Shown here: positions 49,022 to 59,199 of the stretch, piece after piece | Layout of the letters: every line of letters starts with the position of its first letter | How positions within the stretch are numbered: position 1 is the first letter of the stretch | Assembly: GCA_020465985.1 (NCBI GenBank) | Contig: JAANYP010002858.1 | Span: 146,278-210,277 of the forward strand | Reading direction: 5' to 3' | From: Centrapalus pauciflorus | Lineage: Eukaryota; Streptophyta; Magnoliopsida; Asterales; Asteraceae | Length of the DNA stretch: 64,000 nt | Notes under the pieces: model-generated | Database searches by the model: none | The model's input: only the letters and a program-made list of their open reading frames with translations | Told to the model about the DNA's origin: nothing | Translations under genes and position numbers: made by a program

Positions 49022-50094
49022 GTAACATTTATATTGCTTTATTTTACATTCTAACTTCATTTCACGGTTTTTAGATTTTCAAGTTTTTAAGGGTTTTAAA
49101 CACTGATTTTTGCATTTTTAGGTTAATAAATCAGTTCATTTTAAGTTAGTATAGTTGAATAAAATGTTCCTTATCACTTTTAGCATTAGGATCTGCATTT
49201 TCATGCATTTTTATGACATTTTCTTCTGTTCACCTTTGCATGTGCATGAACACATTAACTGCCAATTTAACTAAGTATCCAACTCAGAAATACCCGAACT
49301 TTGGATCCACCCGAAATTCGGGTGACTTCCACTTAGGCTACATTTCAGATTAAATGTCTCACACTTCATGGACCCATCCGAATTTGTGATCCATCCAAAA
49401 TTCGGATCACATGACAACACTTAGAATACTTATAAATATACTATTTGGTTCACCCGAATTTCGGGTGGCTCCATATAATACCATTTATATCTTTTACTCA
49501 ACTAAGTGTCGGTGTCGGACCACCCGAAATTCGGGTCCCATACGAATTTCGGTTCCAACCGAAATTCGTACATTCATTTACTTGCCCAAGTGTTCACAGT
49601 TCCCATCAACCGAAATTCAAATCCATCCGAATTTCGGTCCCCACCCACCACATTTTTAATTCCATGCATCATTCCATCTGAATTTCTATCCCATCATAAA
49701 TTCGGAGCATTCCACCCGAATTTTCCTTGCACCCGAAATTCAGTTCATCATGCATCCGAAATTCGGTTCATCCGAATTTCAACACTTAGGATTTTTTTTA
49801 TTTTTCGTTTATGCATTTCACTAAAATTAAAAACAAAAACAAAATAAATATTCCATGTCTTGTGCACCATTGGTTGTAGTTAAAATAAGTTTTTGAGTGA
49901 ACACGTCTATTCTATCATTGATCTCTCAACGATCGACTTTGGACTTTATTCAACAGAAGTTACATTCTACTGATAAAAATCCCGATGCTTTATACAGATT
50001 ATACGGGTTCAAATTTCTCACTTATTTCAGACTTAATATCAATGTATAATTTTTTATACAAGTCTGATAAACTAACTGTGTGGCATTTTTACAG
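49022..50094 (+). other. Putative intron in the env leader of Sirevirus 2
   Basis: GTAACA at 49022 to TTTTTACAG at 50094, 1073 bp, with ACTAAC at 50071-50076. The next exon starts GACAT and the ATG is at 50100. The intron contains the CCGAAATTCGG motif array. Confidence 0.6.
49280..49790 (+). repeat. CCGAAATTCGG/CCGAATTTCGG motif array
   Basis: About twenty palindromic or half-palindromic motifs (ACCCGAAATTCGGG, CATCCGAATTTCGG and variants) at 15-40 bp spacing. Both orientations of the central AAA/TTT occur. It occupies the same position as the ATTCGAGTT array of Sirevirus 1. Confidence 0.85.
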
Positions 50095-50099
50095 GACAT

Positions 50100-53000
50100 A
50101 TGGATCATCAGATAACTCTCACCAATCCCCATCCTCCCATCCCAAACAACAACACCCAACTGCCAGAGGATACCCTTCTCCCATCAGCCCAATTCATCGA
50201 GTTTGCCCCTCACAACTGGCAGTGTGATCTCTCCATTCTCCGCCATGAAGCCGAGGATATAACCTTTGATATCCTCAAAGGCCATCCCATCTTCTATGCC
50301 TTAACCACTGCCATCTCTGTTCTCATCATATATCTTCAACAATTCTGGCATCACCTTACCTTCGTTAATGAGTCAAAACCTCATTTCACAACCGTCATAG
50401 ACTCTATGCCAATCAAGCTCACCCTTTAAGCCATCCGCCACATTCTACGCCTTCCCGCTGAAAATTTCTCATTAAACAAATACGCCTTTGCACCTATCCC
50501 ATCACCAGCCCAAACCCTACAAGAGATACTAACTATTGGCTATGATGGCAACCTTTCCAAGCCATCGGAATTCAGGACCAAGCAACTCCAGTCTCACTGG
50601 AGGGTCTTCTTCGATGTGATCAACAAGTGTTTTACCGGAAAGCACTCAGGCCATGATTCGGCCTCAATTCAAGTGCTTGCTATGTTGCCGCATTCGCTCA
50701 TGACCGACACTTTGACTAGGCGGCATTCATATTCGAGGAGCTAAAGAGAGCAGTTCTGGACAGAGGAACCAAAAGAGAAAGGAAGTTCATCCCATTTCAA
50801 CGGTTCCTTCAGCTTTTCATACAATTTGCCATGGACAATGACGACGATATCCATGAGCGTCCAGAGGTTGATGTGTACAAGACAGTCGCACTTTAACGAG
50901 TAAGGATTCCGACTGACACTGCCAATGTCCCGGTCATGGACATTCCTCTTTCACTGTTATATCTGGCAAACCAAACTGAGGCTTAGTCAGAACCGACTGA
51001 GCCTACCCAATCCAAAGGTGAGGCCCATATGAGTGAGGATAAGGGAGTGGAGGCCGCAATACAAAACATTTTGGGTACTGGGGAGTAGGAGGTCTCTATA
51101 GGGAGGGAGGGAGACGTAGGCGAGCAAGCAGAGATGGTAGATTCTGAAAGAACCGTCTCTGACCTAATGACGGCAGAAAGAACAATATCTGAGGGAGCCC
51201 AAAGCCCTATAAGCCGGATACACCAGCAAAAGGCCACTAATCCAGTGGCCGAACAAACCCTCACCGTCCACTCAGGGTCCCCTCAAAGGGATCCTGATTC
51301 ATTCCACTGGGATATTGCACATATTTCATCACCCTCTCAATTGCAGAGCAGTGATGTTGAACCAGGTCACGCGCCACCCTCAGTGACCAAACCTCCATTG
51401 ACCACAGCTCACACCCCACCCCAAATCACAATGCACGACGCCTTTGTGACATCCCCCCATGACAGAGTCTCCTCCATGGCGACTCCAACAACTTCCGAAT
51501 CTGCACTCCCAAAAGGGGATGCAGAGTGGATGGAAGGAAGCCCTGAAGCTGATACACAAACGCCATCAACTTCAGGCCATCCCGGGATTTCTCTCGAGAT
51601 GTTAACGGCAGCTCTACATGCTACCGGAATCGTTTCCCGGGCTGACTTGGAAGCCCTTAAGGCAGCTTCCGAGGAGCAACATACCGCCCTTTTCTCATTT
51701 CTGAAGAGTAAGGGTGTTGCAACTCAACAGTTGCCACCAGGAACCCCATCAGTCCAATAATCCTCAGCAGTCCAAGAGCAGATCGTTGTACTCTCTGATC
51801 AGGTAGAAAGCCTAAGAAGACTCGTTCTTCAAGTACAGGATCAATTGAACAACAGATTAGACCGCCTGGAGTCGGGAATGATTGAACTGCAATGCAGACC
51901 TCAGGCTGAATCCCAAAAACGAAAACATGATGATCAGGATGACCCTGATCATCCTGAGGGGGAGAAACGCCCCAGGATTCAGTCTGAGGGAGAGATGCAA
52001 GTTGTAGGGGGAGTGGAAGCGGAACAAGTTGGGGAAGGAGGTTCTGGGGCTCCAGGTGGGTTAACAGAAGAAGAACTACAATTGGCCATGGTTGTATACG
52101 AGCCTCCATCAGATAAGGTTGAGATCATATTAGTGTCTGACTTAGACTCTGCTATCGATCAAGACTATTATTTGATAACACCTAAGCCAGAGCTAGAGTC
52201 ACCTCAAAAGACTTCATCTTCATTTGAAATCCTGGATTCTCCTACCCATGTACCCCAAGAAGAAATTCTGTCATCAATAAAAGCTCCCACCCCTACTCCA
52301 ATAGAAACCCCAAAAGTCCAAGAAATCCCACAAGTCCAACTCATCCCACAAGTCCAAACCTAACCTGCCGAGTCATCAGGCCCAAGGACTGTAGATTGCT
52401 TTGATACAAGACCTGATGTGACTCCTATGCATGACAGAAATGATCTGGTGTGGGTAGATTGGTTTTCAAAGGGCAAAGTTCAAACATTGACAGCAGAATA
52501 AAAAGAAACTCTAAGTCATGACCATCATGGTCGGGTTTACAGACTGCTTGAAGTAACGCCTGCTGAGATAGAGGAACCTCCGGTACAGGGGTTGAAGGAT
52601 TTTTTTAATGAACTTACCGGCTGAAGAATTTCAATGCCCATATCTTGAAGAGAGGTTCAAAATGGTGTTCAGAAAGAAACAAGGCTCATATAGCAGACGC
52701 TTATTAATGGTTCTCAGTGATGCATCCCGGGCTGAACAAGCCGAATACAATCAAATGATGCTGAGAGATAAAAGACCAAAATGTGAGTACTGGTCTAAGT
52801 CAAAAATCAAAAAGATCAACTTCATCCATATGTACAAGCAGGCTCGTCTATTCACTCTCTCGTTCGAAGTCCTTAGAGAAGACGGGTCAATACAACATAT
52901 TTACGAGAGTGACCTCGATTTTGCAAACATTGATGACGTTGAGACCTTTCATGATAAACTGAAGAATAGAATCAAAGGGCGTCTAACTCATGTCAATGTT

Positions 53001-53464
53001 GTTGCCGCCTTGACCAGAATCATGAATCGTCAGTCAATCATCATGTGCTTAAAGGATTTCCAAATAGTCATCGAAAGCTTTATGGTCAAGGTGGGTCTTA
53101 AAGCTCCAGAACAAGATATCTTTGCCCTCGACCACCATCCAATGTACAAAGTTCTTTTAGGAGGCCTTCAAGGGGTTATCTTTTTGAACAAGAATGGACA
53201 CAAACGGTTCATGCGCTTTGAGGAATTGCCTTGTTATTCTGACGCTACATTTCGATTGGTTAGAGCCGAGCTCAATAAGAGACTGCAAGAAGATGATGTT
53301 CAACCAGTTTCAGAGCTTAAACGAAGACCGAAAGAGATTCAAGACATTCTCAGCGCCATAGAACTGATTAATGACAGGTTGCACATCAGGCAAGTGACTA
53401 GAAGATTCGACGTCATCCTTGACCTTAGAGAAAGTGAAGAAATGTCGGTTATCCTCCGCAATGA
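50100..53464 (+). pseudogene. Sirevirus 2 env-position protein, broken
   Basis: ATG 50100 begins MDHQITLTNPHPPIPNNN. The conserved N-terminal domain has IIYLQQFWHHLTF, a stop at 50427, then WRVFFDVINKCFTGKHSGHD (50602-50661) and KFIPFQRFLQLFIQF (near 50785-50829) in another frame. A Pro/Ser/Thr-rich acidic middle (51134-51760) and a coiled-coil-like VEQIVVLSDQ...LNNRLDRLESG region (near 51775-51880) lead to KRKHDDQDDPDHPEGEKRPR (51918-51977), an NLS-like block. The C-terminal domain (about 52608-53460) includes FEVLREDGSIQHIYESDLDF and KRFMRFEELPCYSDATFRLV. It is homologous to the Sirevirus 1 and 3 proteins but diverged. No transmembrane segment is evident. At least four stops or frame changes are present. 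Confidence 0.85.
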
Positions 53465-53484
53465 TCGAAGGGGGGGGGGGGGAT
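53465..53484 (+). promoter_or_regulatory. Primary polypurine tract of Sirevirus 2
   Basis: A run of about 13 G after GATCGAA, ending at the 3' LTR. The homopolymer is longer than the GGGGG of sister elements and may have expanded by slippage. Confidence 0.85.
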
Positions 53485-53693
53485 TGTTAGACTTTAAAAT
53501 TTCGATCATGTGGAGCTTTATTTTGTAATAGTTAGTTTGTTTTATCATTTCAAGAAATATACGGCCGCCGCCTTTCTTCATCCCATTCTCTCAATATTAT
53601 AAAACATTAATCGAGTGATTTCATTCTTTTAGCCTTGAATATTGTGTTGATATTGAAATTGTGTGTTGATTATACTTCTGCGACGATTCTACA
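53485..53693 (+). repeat. 3' LTR of Sirevirus 2, internally deleted
   Basis: 209 bp. It matches the 5' LTR at both ends but lacks about 134 bp between GTTTGTTTTA and TCATTTCAAGAA, including the CCTCCTAGGGTTTC segment. Confidence 0.92.
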
Positions 53694-53765
53694 TCAGCCA
53701 TATCTAAAGGCTACAAATGGTTCCTAGGTTCTCATGAGATTTAAGGTTCTGAAAAGAGCTCTTCA

Positions 53766-53766
<1 letters not shown>

Positions 53767-53858
<92 letters not shown>
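53767..53858. repeat. (AC)n(AT)n microsatellite truncating Sirevirus 3
   Basis: About 52 bp of AC, then 40 bp of AT. On the minus strand the env-position frame of Sirevirus 3 (FEAQQVVQR) runs directly into it and no Sirevirus sequence continues on the far side. The 3' end of that element is lost here. Confidence 0.93.
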
Positions 53859-53860
<2 letters not shown>

Positions 53861-56641
53861 TTGCACAACCTGTTGAGCTTCAAACCTAAGTCTGTGTTGT
53901 TTTTGCGACTCATTAGCAAGAATGTATTCGTTGAAAAACCTTTCCATTACTTCAACTTCGTTCAACTCCACTCTCTCTTGTACTATCACATTCTCAATCG
54001 GAAACTCTTCCATCTCCTCTTTAATTTGAACAACAACCTCAGGCTTTTCAACCGTCGGTGTTGGTATAGATTCTTTCAATATCTCTTGTACTAACTCTTC
54101 TTCTTCCTCAATCCTTTCACCTTGAAAATCAATATCTGTTAATGCAATCATATCATCATCATCTGATAACTCAACATACACCTCTTTCTCACCTTCAGTT
54201 TCTATCCCTTGAATCATCAACATTTGATCCTGAACTTCTTGAATATCATCATATGAATCGTTATACTCCTCAAAATTATAGATTTCTGACTGAATGTTCA
54301 AAGGAACTGGAACATCTTCATGAAGAATCAATCCCAGCTCACTTTGAACATCAGCAGGTTCTTTTGAGCTTCCTTCATCCTTTTGTCTAACCTCTGTCTC
54401 CTTCTCTGGATATGTGATCATTAAAATTCCCGGTGTAGGCTCGTCAAGCTTCCTCCTCTTCTCCCCCTCATGAGGAGCATCATCGGAGTCCTCATCATGC
54501 TCATCATGTTTTCGTTTTGATGTAGAAGCTTGAGCCTTACACGTCTCTTCAACTGCCGCTACCCTCTCTGATAAATTTCCTAGCGTAGTGATCACGGTAC
54601 TCTCCAAGCTTATCATTCTTTCTCTCATTTCGTCAAACTACTCAAATACTAAATCTCTAAATTCTTCATTCGTCAATTGCTTGATGCGGATCAGATTGCT
54701 TCACTGACTCCTCAGCCACAGACTTTCCTTTCAAAAACTTATGAATATTGTTCATTTGAGCCATAACTTCAAATAGCTGAGCAGAAACATGATTGTTTAC
54801 TCCCGCAACAGCAGCATTTAAGGCTTGGCTCAGAGATGTTTCGGTCACAAACGGGAAAAGAGTAACGACTGGGTCACTCAGACTTCCAGTTGACACAAAA
54901 GTGGAACTTGTGAAAAGAACCTCTGTGTGGCCAGTGTTTAGAGTTGGCAATGTGGTAGCTTTAACTGGACTTCCACCCTCTTCAAGTGACAGAGCAACGA
55001 ATGCTTCCGTAACTGAGGATGTTCCGGCAGGAACACTAAGTTCAACCGCACTTACTTCAACAAATGAAGTAGACTCAAGTGTCCTATCATGTATAGGTTC
55101 TAGACACTGTGCTTGAAGTGAAGTTGTACACTCGGGCAGATGTGTACTGAATTCAATATCTATCAAATCCAAAGGATTATCGGATAACATTTGTGTTTGA
55201 TCCCGGTGCTCAATTGAAACAGTCTCCTGTTGAGAAGAGACTGAGTGGATGGTGGGGTGTGCAAGCGTCAGTGGGATACTGACTTTTTCAATGCTAACTC
55301 CTTGTTGGGAGCTAACAGCAGTTGTGGTTCTATCCCGACTTTCTAGGCTTGGTACATCCCTCACACTCTGCCTGCCAATTTCCACTATATCAACTAACCC
55401 TACACCTCCCTTATTATGATCATGTCCTTCATCGTCATTCTCATCATCATCATCCTCCCCTTCTGTAGCTCCCTCATTAATATTTGACAACGTTCGTTCT
55501 GAATCAGAGCTACCAGCTTCTTTCTCACCACCCCTCACTGAAACTTCTGCTCCCTCACTCACTTGTTCGCTTCCGTGAACTTCAGCCCCTTGCTGAAGTT
55601 CCTCTCTTCCTATAACTCCTTGGTTTAGAGAACCCGGTTCTTGGGTCTCTATAGGAGCATGGTCTATTCTATAAAGCCTCACATTTTCATTCTCTAGGTC
55701 TGCATATTTTAACAAAGCTTCCGGAATAGGCATTATGTTTGCATTTGGAGAATCTGGCACTTCATGTAAACTCATCATAACATAATCTGGGCATCGGTTT
55801 GAGTTTGATCTCTTCGGTATATTCTCATTTGCCCAGAGAATGCCTCGGATTAGAATTTAAATGAACCTTTGAAGCGGTACAAACTTCCTCGATCTGTTTG
55901 TTGTCTTAGCAAGCACAATTTCCTTGAGGTCTTCCCATATGCATTGTGCATAATCATAGTGCTTATTGAAAGCGATGCCGTGGAAGATCCTTAGACAATG
56001 TATACTGCATCTGTCAATGCCTGTGTGTTTAGACGTCATGCACCTATTAGGGATGCCGAATAGAGTGTACCATTCACCATTCAGGCCATTGCGATGAAAC
56101 TTTGAGCTCTTAGGTAGTGGCTTTGAATATCCCAAGCATATGAGATCATGGACTAACTCCTCATCTGACACGAAATCTTCAAAATCAACTAACTCTGGAA
56201 AGTTAACTGTGTCATTCCTTTTTGGTAGAAACAAGTTGTGTCGAAGTCTGGCCAATGTAATCTTGGATTTGAACTGATCGATGGTAACCTTGAAGTGGTG
56301 GTTACATCTGCTGGAACAAATTTGACAGTATGCCAAAATCGCTGAAGGTAGACTTATGGGATGGATGGTTTATATTGGAGAATGTATCCCAAAGGATGTC
56401 CTTTGAGAATGTTAACAATGATTGGATGGCTAACTTTAATAAATTTGGTATCCAGGTGGTGGTTATTGTCTTTGAATGGAAGACAATATTTTGGTTTCAC
56501 AAGTTGATTGTCGGGTATTATGGTTGAAGGTGAAGGCCTTGTAACAGAGGAAGATCGGACGGGTTTAGAGACAAGTGTATGGTTTGAAGATGAATGGGAG
56601 TCGGATGAATTTGAATTATGGGAATGACTTGGAGATGCCAT
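53859..56641 (-). pseudogene. Sirevirus 3 env-position protein, broken and truncated
   Basis: ATG at 56641 lies 7 nt after the acceptor. Segments: Ser/His-rich N-terminus (to a stop near 56354), then the conserved domain (56336-55857) with LVHDLICLGYSKPLPKSSKF, NGEWYTLFGIPNRCMTSKHT and KFVPLQRFI. After a stop comes an acidic, Ser/Thr-rich region (55778-54666), then (54628-53864) an MRERMISLESTV coiled-coil start, the NLS-like block KRKHDEHDEDSDDAPHEGEK (54525-54466) and an acidic tail. It is close to the Sirevirus 1 protein and less broken, but the C-terminal domain is lost. No membrane segment seen. Confidence 0.87.
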
Positions 56642-56648
56642 TTGTAAC

Positions 56649-57957
56649 CTGTGAAATACAACAAATATGTTAGACAAAGCAGGTAAACAAATGAAATCAT
56701 TCAAAGTAGAAAAATAGAACATTTTGTCAGAAATTATAAAAATTTGTGATTTTCTGTTTAAAGCATCAGGATTCCAGACAATAATAAAATATTATTGACA
56801 GGATTCCAAAGTCAATCTTTCAGAGACCAATGTTAGAAAAACACAAATTTAAAACAATTTCTTGAAAAAATGTTACATTTTTCTTAAAACACTAAAATTC
56901 CAACACTTAGGAAAAAATTTTGAATCAAACTCGAATGACAAATGATGATCCTCGAATGAGCTTATAATAAACTCGAATGAAGTGTATATTTCCTCGATTA
57001 AGTCTTGATGATTCTCGAATGAAGAATCAGTCCAACTCGATTAACCATAAATGAACTCGTATGAAGTACATCTAAACTCGAATGAATGAAGTCTTAAACT
57101 CGAATGAAACATGAAAAATACTCGAGTGTATGTTCTGTGCAACTCGAATAAGTCATGAATGACTTGATTCAAGTTTAAGACAGACTCGATCAATGCTTAA
57201 GCCCAACTCGATCAACATTAAAAGATTCTCGAATGACCAAGTTTATAACTCGAATGAATAAGAAACTTCCTCGATGGAAGCAGAGAACCAACTCGGATGG
57301 AACATACTGTTTCTCGGCCCATATTTCAATCGAGACTGAAGTATTGAAAATATACCTAGTCCTAAGTATGAACAACTCGATTAACTAAGAAGACTTTCTC
57401 GAATAAAGAAACATTCAAATCGATCTACACTAGGACTTTCTCGAATGGTGTATTACTCAACTCGAATGAAACTTAATATATTCTCGATCATAGTGTTGTT
57501 CGAGAAACTGTTCTTGAAACATTTTTGAAGTCCCTACCCACATTGATTTACAAACTTTTGATTCCAGGGACTTTTTCACTGATTAAAAACTTGTGTCCCA
57601 CTCGAAAAACAATTTCAATCAACTTTGTTTTACTGAACTTTGATTAAAACAACAACAAAGTTGTCAAAAATCCAAATTTCAGAAAAAGATGAACTCGAAC
57701 TCATTTGAACAAAAATTTCAATTTTCTGTTCGTGTGATTGAAATTGAACCATGAAATTTCAGATTCATGTTCAGATTCATAAACCGAAAACCACCACACA
57801 TTTAATTTCATTTTAAGAAACAAAGAATTTGAAACACCATGAACACATACATTTGTTAATACGAACTTATTCACACAGAATCAGATACAAAAGTAAAAAA
57901 AATACAATCTATATACAAAATACAAACATGAATATAAAGCAGAAACATCATACGTAC
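56649..57957 (-). other. Putative intron in the env leader of Sirevirus 3
   Basis: On the minus strand from AATT/GTACGT (57957) to TATTTCACAG (ending 56649), 1309 bp, with TCTAAC at 56674-56669. It holds the AACTCGAAT array at 56930-57500. Layout matches Sireviruses 1 and 2. Confidence 0.5.
56930..57500 (-). repeat. ATTCGAGTT motif array in the env leader of Sirevirus 3
   Basis: About twenty-five AACTCGAATGA or CTCGAATG motifs as read on the plus strand (ATTCGAGTT on the element's strand), spaced 15-40 bp. Confidence 0.85.
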
Positions 57958-58102
57958 AATTATTAGATAATCTTGATGAAAAGTCAGAATTCTTGGAAGA
58001 TTTGTAGGTTTCTTCGTGAGGAAGAAATGTTTGGGAAGAAGATAGTGAATAGTGGGTTTGGACCGAAAAAGACAAAATTGATTTTGAATTTCAACTTTAT
58101 AG
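57958..58102 (-). promoter_or_regulatory. Putative internal promoter and leader exon (Sirevirus 3)
   Basis: CTATAAAG (minus strand, 58102-58095) follows a GTGGGCCGGATAA element and lies about 140 nt before the donor, as in Sirevirus 1. Confidence 0.45.
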
Positions 58103-58329
58103 TTGAATTTCAAAATGTAGATATTATCCGGCCCACTTTTGATTTTCTTTGATTTTATCCAGCCCACAATCACCAAAATTTAAACCCAATTATCAAAAAC
58201 CCAATATACTCAAACATAAACAAAAAACAAAAAATTTAAAATACACACAAACAAAAAAACAAAAAAAAAACAAAAAAAAAATTTACTAAAATAAAAACTA
58301 AAACTAAAATTTTTTAAAAAAAATATAAA

Positions 58330-58470
58330 CTGCTCCCCCTCGAATTTTAGAATGCTGCTTCCCCTCAGATGTATATCATATGTTTCAAATCAGCTCCCCC
58401 TACAAAAATATCAGATAAATGTTATCAGATTTTCTCAAAATCAGATAAAATTATTTTTCTGCTCCCCCTG
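58330..58470 (-). promoter_or_regulatory. Multiple polypurine tracts of Sirevirus 3
   Basis: Minus-strand GGGGGAGC tracts at 58461-58470, 58392-58401 and 58332-58341, plus a degenerate GAGGGGAAGC at 58367-58376: four tracts, as in Sirevirus 1. The surrounding DNA up to the RNase H end is non-coding. Confidence 0.85.
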
Positions 58471-58601
58471 CACATGACAATCCAGATCTGTTAAATTCCA
58501 AAAAATTTGAACTTTTAAAATTCAAGAATTTAACATCAGATTAGAATCAATAAAAAATGTAAATTTTAAAATTATAAATTGAAACTACTGATTTATTAAA
58601 T

Positions 58602-59190
58602 CTAACGATTCAACATACCCAATTTGTATACCAAAAAATTAAACCGTTTTTCATCAAATGCTTTGGTAAACAAATCAGCTAGTTGATATTCAGTAGGAAA
58701 AAAGTATAATTCTATATTTCCATTTTCAACGTGATCCTTTATAAAGTGGTACCGAATGTCGATGTGTTTTGTTTTTTTAGTGTTGCACAGGATTTGATGC
58801 AATAGCAATTGGGCTCTGAGAATCACAGTATATAGGTATCTTCTGTGGTGTAAACCCGTAATCTCGCAGTTGGCTCTTCATCCACAACACCTGAGAACAG
58901 CATGATGAAACAGCAACATATTCTGCTTCAGCTGTAGACAATGTAACGCAGTGTTGTTTCTTGGATGACCAGCAGACGGGTTTGTCACCTAAGAATTGAA
59001 CTACACCAGACGTACTTTTTCTGTCCATCTTATCACCTGCATGATCAGCGTCAGAAAAAGCAGTTAAATTGAATGAAGATTCTCTGGGATACCACAAACC
59101 AAGGTTTGGTGTTCCCTTCAGATATCTTAAAATTCTTTTAGCAGCAGTTAAATGTGATTCTTTTGGATTCGCCTGATATCTAGCACACAC
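58602..59190 (-). pseudogene. RNase H C-terminal remnant of Sirevirus 3
   Basis: Minus-strand frames reading CARYQANPKESHLTAAKRIL, SFNLTAFSDADHAGDKMDRK, STAEAEYVAVSSCCSQVLWM and, after a frame change near 58780, KHIDIRYHFIKDHVENGNIE and DLFTKAFDEKRF. The RNase H residues D (SDAD) and E (TAEAEY) are present. It has no own start and abuts the gag coiled coil at about 59195-59205 after loss of protease, integrase and RT. Confidence 0.93.
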
Positions 59191-59199
59191 ACATGTATA

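Larger units (their letters stand above)
47469..53693 (+). mobile_element. Sirevirus 2, internally deleted
   Basis: 5' LTR 47469-47813, degenerate primer site, end of RNase H, polypurine tracts, env-position gene and 3' LTR 53485-53693. Flanking TTAGC (47464-47468) and TCAGC (53694-53698) are a target duplication with one mismatch. Everything from just after the primer site through gag, protease, integrase and most of RT/RNase H is gone. The downstream cassette is retained in full length with several stops. Confidence 0.92.

Noticed and set aside
54793..55116. Plus-strand 107-codon frame
   Set aside because: Antisense shadow of the Sirevirus 3 env-position gene; the minus frame is the one conserved in Sirevirus 1.
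56930..57500. CRISPR-like regular repeats (AACTCGAAT)
   Set aside because: Motifs are only 8-11 bp, degenerate and irregularly spaced, in a plant retrotransposon leader; not a CRISPR array.
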